A stretch of 64,000 nt of DNA from Methanobrevibacter olleyae (GTDB taxonomy: Archaea > Methanobacteriota > Methanobacteria > Methanobacteriales > Methanobacteriaceae). The stretch lies in assembly GCF_900114585.1 (NCBI RefSeq), contig NZ_FOTL01000006.1, positions 1 through 64,000 of the forward strand, written 5' to 3'. This document shows, in pieces, positions 27,313 through 37,500 of the stretch; within the stretch, counting starts at the first letter, position 1, and each line of letters starts with the position of its first letter. The translations under genes were made by a program, and so were the position numbers. Below the pieces are notes generated by a model. The model saw only the letters and a program-made list of their open reading frames with translations, searched no databases and had not been told where the DNA came from.

Positions 27313-28806
27313 TTATTTTTTTGGATAGAAACCGCTTGGTTCTTCTGATAAATTGATCATGATGTTTTTCATTTGAGTATAATGTTCTAAAATAACTTTA
27401 TGAGTTTCACGACCAATACCAGATTGTTTATAACCTCCAAATGGGGCACCTGCAGGAATTGAATTATAAGTATTTACCCACATACGACCAGTTTCAATTG
27501 CATTACACACACGTATAGCACGGTTAATATCACGAGTCCAAACTGCTCCACCTAAACCATAGGCATTGTCATTTGCCATTTCAACAACATCTTTTTCATC
27601 TTTAAATGGAATAACAACAGCAACAGGTCCAAATATTTCTTCTTGAGCAACTTTCATATCGTTAGTAACATTAGTTAATAAAGTTGGTTTAAAGAAACTT
27701 CCTTCTGAAAGTGAACCTTCAGTATATCTTTCACCACCTACAGCTATTGTAGCACCTTCATTTACACCATCTTGAACACATTTTTCAATTTTTTGAACTT
27801 GTCTTTCATCTATTTGGGAACCCATTTGAGTATCTTCTTCCCATGGCATATTAACATTTATTTTGCTAAATTGATCTACTGCTTCTTTAACAAATTTATC
27901 ATATATCTCCTCTTGTACAAATACACGAGAACCTGCACAACATACTTGGCCTTGGTTAAAGAGAATACCAAGTTGTAATCCATCAATTGCTATATCCCAT
28001 TTACAATCTGCAAAGTATATATTTGCAGATTTACCACCTAATTCAAGAGTTGATGGAATTAATCTACATGCAGCTGAATCTGCAACATTACAACCAATTT
28101 CAGTTGAACCAGTAAATGCTAATTTTCTAAATCCAGGATGATCTAATATATATTGGCCTGATTTTGAACCTTTACCAGTGACAACATTAAATACGCCTTT
28201 AGGAATTACTTTTTCAGTTAATTTAGCAAATTCAAGTACACTTAGTGGAGTTGAACTTGACGGTTTAAATACAGTACAACAACCTGCTGCAAGTACAGGT
28301 GCTAATTTCCATGCTGCCATTAAAAATGGGAAATTCCAAGGTACAATTTGACCAACAACACCAATTGGTTCTCTTAAGATTAAACTTAAAGTATTGTTAT
28401 TTAACATTTTTGCAGAACCTTCTTCAGTACGAACAGCACCAGCAAAGTAACGGAAATGATCTGAGGCAAATGGCATATCTATAGCTCTATTTTCTCTTAT
28501 TGGTTTACCATTATCTAAAGTTTCAATCATTGCTAATTTATCTTTGTTATCATCAATGATATCTGCAATTTTAAGTAAGATTTCTTCTTTTTCAATTGGA
28601 TCAACTAATTTCCAATCTTCAAAAGCAATATTAGCAGCTTTAACAGCTTCATCTACATCTTCTTTAGTTGCTTCTGCACAAGTAGATAATTTTTCACCAT
28701 TTGCAGGACAAAATGTATCAAATTTTCCACCATCAGATGCATCCTTCCATTGACCATTGATATATAATTTATATTCTTTATCTGCAGGGTTTTCTGGGAT
28801 TTTCAT
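27313..28806 (-). CDS. Aldehyde dehydrogenase (NAD(P)+)
   Basis: 497 aa, full-length ALDH superfamily enzyme. Rossmann and catalytic motifs are intact: VVGQIVPWNFPFLMAAWKLA, GCCTVFKPSSSTPLS, LAFTGSTEIGC, TLELGGKSANIYF with the general-base glutamate, and FNQGQVCCAGSRV with the catalytic cysteine; also EEIFGPVAVV and PFGGYKQSGIGRE. It oxidises aldehydes, probably acetaldehyde given its neighbour. AAAGGAGT precedes the ATG. The alcohol dehydrogenase gene lies 29 bases upstream on the same strand, so the pair forms an operon that could interconvert ethanol, acetaldehyde and acetate. It lies between IS remnants, hinting at horizontal origin or past mobility. Confidence 0.95.
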   Translation of the reverse strand: MKIPENPADKEYKLYINGQWKDASDGGKFDTFCPANGEKLSTCAEATKEDVDEAVKAANIAFEDWKLVDPIEKEEILLKIADIIDDNKDKLAMIETLDNGKPIRENRAIDMPFASDHFRYFAGAVRTEEGSAKMLNNNTLSLILREPIGVVGQIVPWNFPFLMAAWKLAPVLAAGCCTVFKPSSSTPLSVLEFAKLTEKVIPKGVFNVVTGKGSKSGQYILDHPGFRKLAFTGSTEIGCNVADSAACRLIPSTLELGGKSANIYFADCKWDIAIDGLQLGILFNQGQVCCAGSRVFVQEEIYDKFVKEAVDQFSKINVNMPWEEDTQMGSQIDERQVQKIEKCVQDGVNEGATIAVGGERYTEGSLSEGSFFKPTLLTNVTNDMKVAQEEIFGPVAVVIPFKDEKDVVEMANDNAYGLGGAVWTRDINRAIRVCNAIETGRMWVNTYNSIPAGAPFGGYKQSGIGRETHKVILEHYTQMKNIMINLSEEPSGFYPKK

Positions 28807-28835
28807 ATTATTAACTCCTTTAATAATTTACAAAT

Positions 28836-30017
28836 TTAAAAATCAATTTCATCAATACCATAGTAAATATTGTGTAATAATTTTTCAAACAATTCTTCTG
28901 TCATTTCTCTAGGGTTTGCAGCAGTACAAGCATCACCCATAGCATTCTCTGCAATCTCTTTTACTTTTTCATTAAATTCATCTTCTTTAATACCAAATTC
29001 TTTTAAGTCATGAGGTATACCTAAGTATTTGTTAAAGTCTGCAACAGTATTACATAATTTTTCAACAAGTTCTTCATCTGTTCCTTCCCAACCAAGATAT
29101 CTACCAATTGCTGCATATCTTGAAGGATCTTTCCTTGCATTAAATCTTGTTGCATATGGTAAATAAATAGCATTAGCTTCACCATGTGGAATATGACCAG
29201 TTGAAAAAGCTGCACCAGTTTTATGTGCCATTGAATGAACAATACCTAATAATCCATTAGAAAATGCAATACCTGCTTCACATTGAGCATAATGCATCAT
29301 TTCTCTTGCATCCATATCACCATCAAATGAAGATTTTAAATTTTCAAATACAAGTCTAATTGCATCTAAAGCCATTGCATCAGCAAATGGTTGGTGAGTT
29401 GCTGCAGTATATGCTTCAATAGCATGAGTTAATGCATCCATTCCAGTATGAGCTACTAATTTCTTAGGCATAGTTGCAGGTAATTGAGGATCAACAATTG
29501 CAACATCAGGTGTAATTTCAAAATCAGCTATAGGCCATTTTATACCAGTATTATAATCAGTAATTACAGAAAATGCAGTTACTTCAGTAGCAGTACCACT
29601 AGTAGAACCAATAGCACAGAATTTTGCTTTATTCCTCATTTTTGGTAAACCAAATGGAACACAAGCTTCTTCAAAAGTTAAATCAGGGTATTCATAGAAA
29701 ATCCACATTGCTTTTGCTGCATCAATAGGAGAGCCACCACCCATAGCAACAATCCAATCTGGTTCAAATTCACACATTTGTTTAGCACCTTCCATTACAG
29801 TATCAACAGAAGGATCAGATTTTACACCTTCAAATAATTTTGTTTCAAAACCTGCTTCATGTAAATAGTCCATTGCTTTATCAAGGAATCCAAAACGTTT
29901 AAGGGATCCACCACCGATAACTACAAAAGCTTTTTTACCTTCTAAATCTTTTAAATTCTCTAAAGAATTTTCTCCTACATATATATCTCTAGGTACTGTA
30001 AATCTAGTTTTATCCAT
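28836..30017 (-). CDS. Iron-containing alcohol dehydrogenase (group III)
   Basis: 393 aa. Nucleotide-binding region GGGSLKRFG and DWIVAMGGGSPIDAAKAMW; metal site in KLVAHTGMDALTHAIEAY and HSMAHKTGAAFSTGHIPHGEANA, supplying the Asp/His ligands of Fe-dependent alcohol dehydrogenases. The sequence is like clostridial NADPH-dependent butanol/ethanol dehydrogenases. In M. ruminantium and relatives such enzymes have been linked to alcohol use through NADP and F420; here an inactivated npdG fragment lies 3 kb away. GAGGAGATAAT precedes the ATG. First gene of a two-gene operon with the aldehyde dehydrogenase. Confidence 0.95.
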   Translation of the reverse strand: MDKTRFTVPRDIYVGENSLENLKDLEGKKAFVVIGGGSLKRFGFLDKAMDYLHEAGFETKLFEGVKSDPSVDTVMEGAKQMCEFEPDWIVAMGGGSPIDAAKAMWIFYEYPDLTFEEACVPFGLPKMRNKAKFCAIGSTSGTATEVTAFSVITDYNTGIKWPIADFEITPDVAIVDPQLPATMPKKLVAHTGMDALTHAIEAYTAATHQPFADAMALDAIRLVFENLKSSFDGDMDAREMMHYAQCEAGIAFSNGLLGIVHSMAHKTGAAFSTGHIPHGEANAIYLPYATRFNARKDPSRYAAIGRYLGWEGTDEELVEKLCNTVADFNKYLGIPHDLKEFGIKEDEFNEKVKEIAENAMGDACTAANPREMTEELFEKLLHNIYYGIDEIDF

Positions 30018-30539
30018 ATTATCTCCTCTAAATAGAAATATTCTCTTAAATATTTTAAAAGTTCATACAAAGACTCACAATACATAAAAAATAATGTTCA
30101 TTAAAATAAAGAAGAGTAATAAAAAATATTAAATTCCCTTTAATTATTGTTAAAATTCCATAAAATATAATAAAAAAGAAGTAAATTAATAATAAAACTT
30201 AAATAACGAATAAATCAAAGGTAAATATCATAAAAATTTAATTTTAACTATTACGAATAGTTTTAATATTAATTAACTTTTTTTTACATATTTTGAACAT
30301 TATTAGGGCCTGTATTGATTTTACGATTAATAATATAAAATTAAGTTCTATTTAAAGAGTTTGAAATTTAGACAAATGTTAAGAAAATGTTGCAATGTGA
30401 AATGTTAGATAAAAATAAAACAAAAATTTAAATCAGAAATATAAGAAAAACAATGAATTAGAAAATAGAATGATTATAAATAATAAATATAAAATAAAAA
30501 AATAAACAATTATTAATTCAGAAGAGTAAAGTTTCCAGA
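30018..30539. other. Upstream region of the adh operon
   Basis: About 520 AT-rich bases with no gene. It holds the promoter of the alcohol/aldehyde dehydrogenase operon (minus strand). No structured element was recognised. Confidence 0.4.
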
Positions 30540-30785
30540 TTTCCAAATAAAAACGAGTCAAAGCAGGTTATTTCAGAAAGTAGCTATGTTTTCCACAATC
30601 CAATATATTCAAGGTGAAACAACGTTAAAAGTGTATTTATTGTGATTAAAAGAATATTTAGTGGAATTAATGCAAGTAAAAGTACTAATTTATCAAATAA
30701 ATAAACTAAATTTAATGTTTGATATATAACATCCATAGATCAATTCAATTAATTGCGAGATAAGGATTTAAACAAAGCCATTTAT
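30540..30785 (+). mobile_element. Second ISM1-like remnant (3' end only)
   Basis: Closely parallels 26985-27242: the same run from AAACGAG...CAGGTTATTTC through AAAAGAATATTTAGTGGAAT to the end GGATTTAAACAAAGCC, with stops and frameshifts. Only the last ~245 bases of the element remain. The following ~120 bases (to about 30907) also resemble the flank at 25362-25605, so a larger segment was once duplicated. Confidence 0.75.
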
Positions 30786-30907
30786 TTTTTATTTTTTTAC
30801 TATTTTTATAATATTTATATTTATTTGCAAATTGATTTAATCATATTAAATTATAATTAAATTTATTCTAATTTTTAATCTATCAAGCTAATAAAGAAAT
30901 TCTTACT
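30786..30907 (+). repeat. Flanking segment duplicated from 25362-25605
   Basis: TTTTTTACTAT, ATAATATTTATATTT and ATTGATTTAATC, then TTCTAATTTTTAATCTATCAA and TAATAAAGAAATTCTTA (30867-30907) match in order the stretch from the IS end at 25361 to the end of the npdG remnant at 25605. It carries no gene. Confidence 0.6.
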
Positions 30908-30970
30908 TATTATAAATACAAATTTCTAAAATCTTGATGATATCGTGTAAATAATATAAAAAATGTTATA

Positions 30971-31080
30971 TATTATATCTAACATAAATTCTATTACATA
31001 ACACAAAACATATTACATATTATATCTAACATAAATTCTATTACATAACACAAAACATATTACATATTATATCTAACATA
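30971..31080. repeat. 47-bp tandem repeat upstream of the AAA+ ATPase gene
   Basis: Units beginning TATTATATCTAACATAAAT start at 30971, 31018 and 31065 (third partial); the full units are identical or nearly so. They lie about 170-280 bases before the ATPase start. Confidence 0.9.
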
Positions 31081-31246
31081 AAATATCTTATGTTTTTAAA
31101 TCTTTAAAAAGTTTTATTTTCATATAATTTTTCTTATTAATGTTTTATTTTATTGTAATTTAATTATTTGTGTTGTTTTTATATTATATTTGTTATTTAC
31201 GATTTAATTCTGCATTACTTTAAAAATAAAAAATAAAAGTGATTAA

Positions 31247-32437
31247 ATGTCTAAATTACCATGGGGAAACAGCAAAGTCTTAACTGATGAAGAGTTTTTT
31301 AATAGAGAACAGGAAATAAATAATTTAAAAAATTTATTAAGCTCAACTGGAGAGAATAATGCTCCAGACATACTTTTAACAGGAATAAGAGGAGTGGGAA
31401 AAACAGTTTTACTAAATAGAATAAAGAACATCATGGATGATGATTATTTGGTAATATACATGGATTTTACAATATCTTCAGTATATCAAAAAAATCAAAT
31501 GTCAGTTAAAGGACTACTTGACTATTATTTTCAAGAAATTATTAGTGAATGTAGGGATAAAGGATTGAAATCATTAGATAGTCAAATAAAGAAATTTTTT
31601 AAGACAAATAACTTTAAACTAGAGAAATTTTTAAACATTAATGGTATTCCCATACCTCTAATCAGCACTGAAAGAGACATAGAAAAATATAGGGATTTCG
31701 TATTTAAGCTAGCTGAAGATATCTATAAAGAAAACCAAGATAAAATAAAAGGAATCATTATAATCATCGATGAATTTCAAGTAATTAAAGAAATAGGAGA
31801 TTATTTAAATTCTTTTTTATGGAACTTTAGAGGATATGTTACAAGTCAAAGAAATGTCGCCTATGTTTTAAGTGGATCTATGAGTCTGCAAGATAATTTA
31901 ATATCTGAAATAGCAGGTCAAAATGGAGCATTCGGTGGCAGAATGTTAACAATAAATATCAATCCATTTACAAAAGAAACAGCAAATACTTATTTAAAAG
32001 AAAAAGCACCGGAATTAAATTTTACAGAGGAAGGATTTGATAGATTTTATAAATGCACCTCTGGAATACCTTCATATATTAATATTTTTGCAAGACAATT
32101 AGATACAAGTACCACCCTTAATGAAGAAGAGGTAATCAATGCATTTGATAATAATTTATCTTTAATACTAAGTCATTTGATTAATGAGTGGAATAGATTA
32201 ACAATTAAAGAGAAAGACATAATCATTACTTTAATTCATGAGCCATTAAAAAGAATTGAAATAGCAAGAAAATTAAATGTTAAATCAGGCTCTTTAAGTA
32301 ATAAACTTAATAAATTACAAAATTTAGGACTTATTAAATTTATCGATGGAAAATATGAAATAAATGAGCATTTATTAAAAAGATGGTTAAAATTAGAACA
32401 TGAACAAAAGGGCATTTATCCCTATAGGGTTATTTAA
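31247..32437 (+). CDS. Archaeal AAA+ ATPase with a C-terminal winged-helix domain
   Basis: 396 aa. Walker A TGIRGVGKTVLLNRI (residues ~47-61), Walker B GIIIIIDEFQVI (~165-176), and a SGS-containing sensor (YVLSGSMSLQDNLI). The last ~80 residues form a winged helix (LKRIEIARKLNVKSGSLSNKLNKLQNLGLIKF). The family (archaeal ATPase of the STAND/ORC-like group, as in AAA_16 or DUF234-linked proteins) is common in archaeal accessory regions; roles range from regulation to mobile-element maintenance. GTGATTAA precedes the ATG. The last two codons and stop lie in a tandem repeat that goes on downstream. Confidence 0.82.
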   Translation: MSKLPWGNSKVLTDEEFFNREQEINNLKNLLSSTGENNAPDILLTGIRGVGKTVLLNRIKNIMDDDYLVIYMDFTISSVYQKNQMSVKGLLDYYFQEIISECRDKGLKSLDSQIKKFFKTNNFKLEKFLNINGIPIPLISTERDIEKYRDFVFKLAEDIYKENQDKIKGIIIIIDEFQVIKEIGDYLNSFLWNFRGYVTSQRNVAYVLSGSMSLQDNLISEIAGQNGAFGGRMLTININPFTKETANTYLKEKAPELNFTEEGFDRFYKCTSGIPSYINIFARQLDTSTTLNEEEVINAFDNNLSLILSHLINEWNRLTIKEKDIIITLIHEPLKRIEIARKLNVKSGSLSNKLNKLQNLGLIKFIDGKYEINEHLLKRWLKLEHEQKGIYPYRVI

Positions 32438-32552
32438 TCATTATCAAAAGTAAATAATCTAGTAAATATGGAGTTATTTAATCATTATCAAAAGTAAATA
32501 ATCTAGTAAATTGGAGTTATTTAATTATTATTAAGACTAAATAATCTAGATA
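32429..32552 (+). repeat. Tandem copies of the ATPase gene 3' end
   Basis: Units beginning GTTATTTAATCATTATC start at 32429 (44 bp), 32473 (43 bp) and 32516 (degenerate, GTTATTTAATTATTATT). The first carries the final Val-Ile-stop of the ATPase gene; the others are noncoding. Confidence 0.9.
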
Positions 32553-33210
32553 AAGCTATTTAGATATATACAAAGATAATAGGGCCCTATTTAAATTCCA
32601 TGATGCACCTTCAGACAGATCAATATTAACTTAATATTAACTTATTTAAGTATAGCATAATAAAATAAAAAAATTAATATATCAATATTCACATATATAT
32701 CTATAAGAGTAATAGCATGCTATTATTTTGATTATAAGGGTTGGTTACAGTTATCCTAATTAAGAAGGTTTTGTTGATTCTATTAGAAACTTATGACAAT
32801 TATTAATTATCCTTAGAATTAGACATTAATAATCTTTAAAGGGGTTTGATTAGTATTTCTTAATTTTAGAGATTTTTAATATAAGAAATTGTTATATGGT
32901 GAAATAGGCTTGACTAATTTTTTTAAAAAAAGGATAATATTGAGAGTTTTAGTTATTTTTAACTAATATTGTAGGGGTCGGTTATTTGTATTAAATTAAT
33001 CTATAAGATTGATTTAGCATTTCTATTTTTTTTATTTTTTTATTTTTATTGTGAAACTTCATTTTTCTATTTTTTTTCCTGTTTTAATCTTTTTATAATT
33101 TGATATTGATTAAATTTCTTTATTTTGCTTAAATGATTTATTAGGCTTATTATTTTTTTAAAATTTTAGTTTATTTTATTTTATATTTTTAAAAAGTGTT
33201 AATCAAAGGA
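32553..33210. other. Convergent intergenic region
   Basis: About 660 bases without an open frame. Between 32730 and 33000 the sequence is a little richer in G (GGGTTGGTTACAG, GGGGTTTG, GTAGGGGTCGGTT) than the rest, which could mark a decayed gene or an unannotated RNA; I could not assign it. Confidence 0.35.
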
Positions 33211-33789
33211 TTAATAGCCATAAGTTAAAATATTCCCATCACTATCTACGATTCTAAAGTAGCCATCATCGTATATTATCCTTTGGTTTCCATCTCCAAG
33301 GTCTTCACGAGAAACTTCATGTTCACTTGGATTCCAACCATTAATTACATCATCAACTTTATAATTACTTTTATAGTCCTTTTTAGCAGTATCATTTGTA
33401 TTAGCTACTACTTTCTTATTTACATGTATTTCTCCACTAAGGGTAGATGGTTTATAGTGTTTGTTTCCATAGTATTTAGCTTTAAGACTAAAGTTACCTG
33501 CTATTAGATCCTTTAAGCTACATTCACCACTTGAATTGGTTTTTAATGTAAAATTCTCACGAATTCCCTTATCATCAGTTAAATTTATTTCAATCTTTTG
33601 ATTAGAAATAGCAGATCCATTTTCATCATTGAGCTTTAATATTAAACTATCTCCTTCATTTAGGTTTGAACTACTTGTCATAGTAAGTATTGTAGTTTCA
33701 CTGCTACTTGAATTAAAAAGCATAAATATTCCAATTGAAAGAAGGAGGATTATTGTTATAGCTATGATTATTAAATCCCTTGCGTTCAT
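33211..33789 (-). CDS. Membrane-anchored surface protein with an Ig-like domain
   Basis: 193 aa. MNARDLIIIAITIILLLSIGIF is a single N-terminal membrane anchor. Residues ~35-125 look like one bacterial-Ig-like fold (LNEGDSLILKLNDENGSAIS, SNQKIEINLTDDKG, FTLKTNSSGECSLKDL, YYGNKHYKPS), the same module type seen in Methanobrevibacter adhesin-like proteins. A short C-terminal part (VINGWNPSEHEVSREDLGDG, DGYFRIVDSDGNILTYGY) is of unknown role. The start is ATG 33789 after AGGTGGT. The giant adhesin-like gene lies 780 bases away, divergent. Confidence 0.75.
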   Translation of the reverse strand: MNARDLIIIAITIILLLSIGIFMLFNSSSSETTILTMTSSSNLNEGDSLILKLNDENGSAISNQKIEINLTDDKGIRENFTLKTNSSGECSLKDLIAGNFSLKAKYYGNKHYKPSTLSGEIHVNKKVVANTNDTAKKDYKSNYKVDDVINGWNPSEHEVSREDLGDGNQRIIYDDGYFRIVDSDGNILTYGY

Positions 33790-34564
33790 ATTTACCACCT
33801 ATCTAAGACTTAATTCTATTTAATTTTATTTTTTATTTTATATACTTTATAATTTTTTATCTTAATATTACTATAATTTTAATACTTTATTAAAATCACT
33901 TTCTAAAATTATATTTCATAAGGATAATTAACTTCTTTATAAAATTTTTTAATGGTCAAATATTTCAATAGGTTTATATGAATTATAGAATTTGATATTT
34001 TAATCTAATTTTATTAGAGGGGTATATCACTTTAGTTATCAAATCATATTAAGAGCAATATAATCAAAAAATGCTTGTATTGCTCTTTTTTAAAGCTTTT
34101 TTTATTTATCTTATTTCACTATTTTTAAATAATTGATTTTTAATTCTAAAGATTAGCTATTTTTTTAAATTTATTCAACACAATTTATAAAAGTTCAATT
34201 ACATTTAATAAAATTTATATATCACTATTGATATATAGATATTATATAAGGTATGTTGGATATTTTTTCAATTATACTTTATTATGAGGTTTTTATGCTA
34301 AGAACTTAAGAATTAAATTACCCTAAAACTATATAATTAAAGTTTATTTAAACTATCAAGCTAAAATTGTAAATAACAACTTATTATTTTCCTTAAAGTA
34401 TATGTTTTTTAAAAGAGCAAATTCTTCTATAAAAATTATTTAATAAGAAATAGTTCACTTTTTTAAACTAAAAAAAAATCAAAGTCTTTTTATTCATATA
34501 TTTTAAAATTAAAATCTTATTTTCTTAGCTTTTGACCTTATTATTTTTATAATGAGGTGAAATT
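33790..34564. other. Divergent intergenic region upstream of the giant adhesin
   Basis: About 775 AT-rich bases without a credible open frame. It has a strong stem-loop at 34051-34092 and several TATA-like stretches (TTTATATATCACTATTG, ATTATATAAGG) around 34210-34250 that may serve the adhesin gene. Confidence 0.45.
34051..34092 (+). terminator. Orphan stem-loop followed by T-run
   Basis: AAGAGCAATA and TATTGCTCTT (34078-34087) pair around a 17-base loop and are followed by TTTTT, like an intrinsic terminator reading on the plus strand, yet no plus-strand gene lies upstream. It may end a short noncoding transcript. Confidence 0.5.
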
Positions 34565-37500
34565 TTGAAAATGAAAAAAACGCTTCTTATTTTTTTAGTA
34601 TTATTATCTCTTGTATCTATAGCTATTGCATCTGTAAGTGCAGCAGGTGATGATATTACATCAGATGGCTCTGATACAATTCAATTAAGTATGGATGATA
34701 ATAATATAGAGAAAGTTATTTCTAGAGAAAATGATAATTCTATATCTGATTCAATCCAATCAGATGTGGATAGTAGAAAAACTAATGATAAATCTATAGG
34801 AGAATCTCCTTTGAAGGATGGTGAAACAACTATCTATGTTTCAAATGATAATGGAGATGATTCTAAAGATGGATTAAGTGAAGAGAATGCTGTAGCAACT
34901 ATTGCTCATGCAGTAGAAATTGCAGGTGATGGTTCTACAATTAATATTGCTAATGGTACATATAATCAAGCTAGTTCTATTACATTTGATAAGTCTCTGA
35001 CTTTTATTGGTGTGGATGGTACTATAATTAATAGAACCGGAACTGAAAGTGTATTTACATACATTGGGGAGGATATAAAAACCTTTACTTTTAATAATTT
35101 AATATTCACTTCTCCCAATAAAGAAAATCGCCCTATTATAAATATTGCTGGGGCTGGTGTTTTAAAATTAAACAGCTGTAAATTAACTGATGCAGTTCCT
35201 GGAAATGGTAATGGGGCTATAAAGTTATATAATGATGCAAAAGCAACTTTAGATTCCTGTGAATTTTATAGCCTTAATGGTACAAGTTCTTCTGGAGCAC
35301 CATATTTAGCTATTTCAGGTAATTCAGTTGTAGAAGTTAAAAATTCTATTTTCCATAATATTATAATAGCTGATGGCTCATTTTTAAGAGCTATTATTTA
35401 TGTAAATACAAATACAGCAACAGCTAGTGTTTCTAATTGTAAATTCTATAACATTAGTGGAAATACAATGGGTATTGTAGAAAATAAAGCAGGAACTTTA
35501 ACTGTATCCAATTCTAGTTTTGAAAATATCACTCTTAATGGCGGAAACTGTAAAGGCATAATATATGTTTCCGAAACTACTGCTGTAGGTAATACATTAG
35601 TAAGTGGAAATTCATTCAGTGATAATAATGCAGATTATTCTATTTGGATTTCAGCTTCTCCTACTACTGTAGAATACAATGCATTTGATGTTGCTAATGG
35701 TCAATATGCAATTGGAAACAATAAAAATGCAGAACTAACTGTTAACTATAACTACTTCGGTACTAATGATAACCCTAGTGCATTACTTGACAATGTAACT
35801 TCTCCTAATTGGGTAATAATATCAGCTAATGCAAGTTCAGACTCTGTAGCTACTGGAGAAGATATTACAATAACTGCTGACTTCAGTAAATACACAGATG
35901 GAACTATTACTAGTGATTTAACTGGTCCTATGGCAGAAGTTCCTGTAAAATTCACTAATTCAGATAGCACTAAAGGTATCTTATCAGAAATCACTTATGA
36001 TAAGAATAAAGCTATTGTAACTTATACTGGTGCTAATGAAGGGAATGATAGTATAACTGTAACAGCTGCTAGTGTATCTACCACTATTCCTATAACAGTA
36101 ACTTCTGGTGGAAGCTTTACTGGTCCGATTTATGTAGCTAAAGATGGGGATGATGAAAATGAAGGCAGTGAAGATGCTCCTGTAGCTAGTATTAAAAAAG
36201 CTATAGAACTTGCTAGTCTTCTAGATGGATTAGTTAAAATCATCATTAAAGAAGGTACTTATACAGAAAATAATATTAATATTAGTGATGATTTAGAAAT
36301 CAGCACTGTTGGAGATGTTATTTGGGATGCAAATGGTTTACAAGCGTTTAAAATGCATTCTGGCAATGTTAATATTTCTAATATTAGATTTATAAATGGT
36401 AATCAATCTACTTCTGGCAGTCTCTTCCTTGTAGATGGTGGTAGTTTATCTATGGATGGATGTAAAATCGCAAGTAACGGTGGGGATGTTAGTGCTGCCA
36501 ATGGAGTCATTCATATAAAAACTGCTATTTTAAACTTAAAAAATTGTATAGTTGAGAATAATACAGCTACTCAAACTGGAACTAGTTATGGTGTTTTCTA
36601 TATAGCTGGCTCTAGTTTAATTGTTGATAATTGTAATTTTACAAATAACTATAATAAACAAGGAGTATTCTATATAAGCTATTCTGGCTCTTTACCATCA
36701 GTTGTTGTAATTAATAACTCTAGATTTATTGGAAACAATGCTAGTTCATCAAGTGGAGGTAGTGGTGCTGGAATTTATGCTGGTGGTTCTAAAAGTGTTC
36801 CTTCTTATTTATATCTAGAAAACTCTCAATTTATAAATAATTCTGCAAAAGCTGGTGGTAGCTATTATGCTGGTGAAGGTGGAGCTATTTATTTAAATAA
36901 TAATGTAGATGCTACTATTCTAAATTGTAGATTTGAAAATAATTCTGCAATTGATAATACATTTGCTTCTGCTGAGGGTAGAGGTGGAGCAATAGCTAGC
37001 TCTGGATGCAACCTTACTGTAATAAATTCAGTATTTCTTGATAATTTTGCTACTAATGCTAGTGTTATCAATATGAAATATAATAAATATGCTGGAAGTC
37101 CAGGATTTATGAATATTACTAATTCTATTATTCTTTCAAATGGTGAAAACCAAGTAATTGTAAATAATATTGAAAATGGTACTTTTCTAGCTAATAATAA
37201 CTGGTGGGGTAATAACTCTAATCCATCAGATAAAGTAAGTGAAGGAATTACAATTGATAATTGGGTAATAATGAATGTAAACACTAATTTAACTACAGAT
37301 AGCATTGATATTGGTGATGAAGTAGAAATTACTGTTGACTTTAAGCACTATACTAATGGCACTACTACTGGTGATTTAGCTGATAGTATTCCAGAAGTAA
37401 ATCTTAAAGCTACTGCTACTACTGGTAGTTTAGATAAAGGTGAAGCAATCACTGAAAATAATCAAGCTAAGTTTATATACACTGGGGTAGCTACTGGTGA

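Noticed and set aside
32730-33000. Possible structured RNA in a slightly G-richer stretch
   Set aside because: I searched for conserved motifs of RNase P, SRP and tRNA by eye and found none; no consistent fold could be argued.
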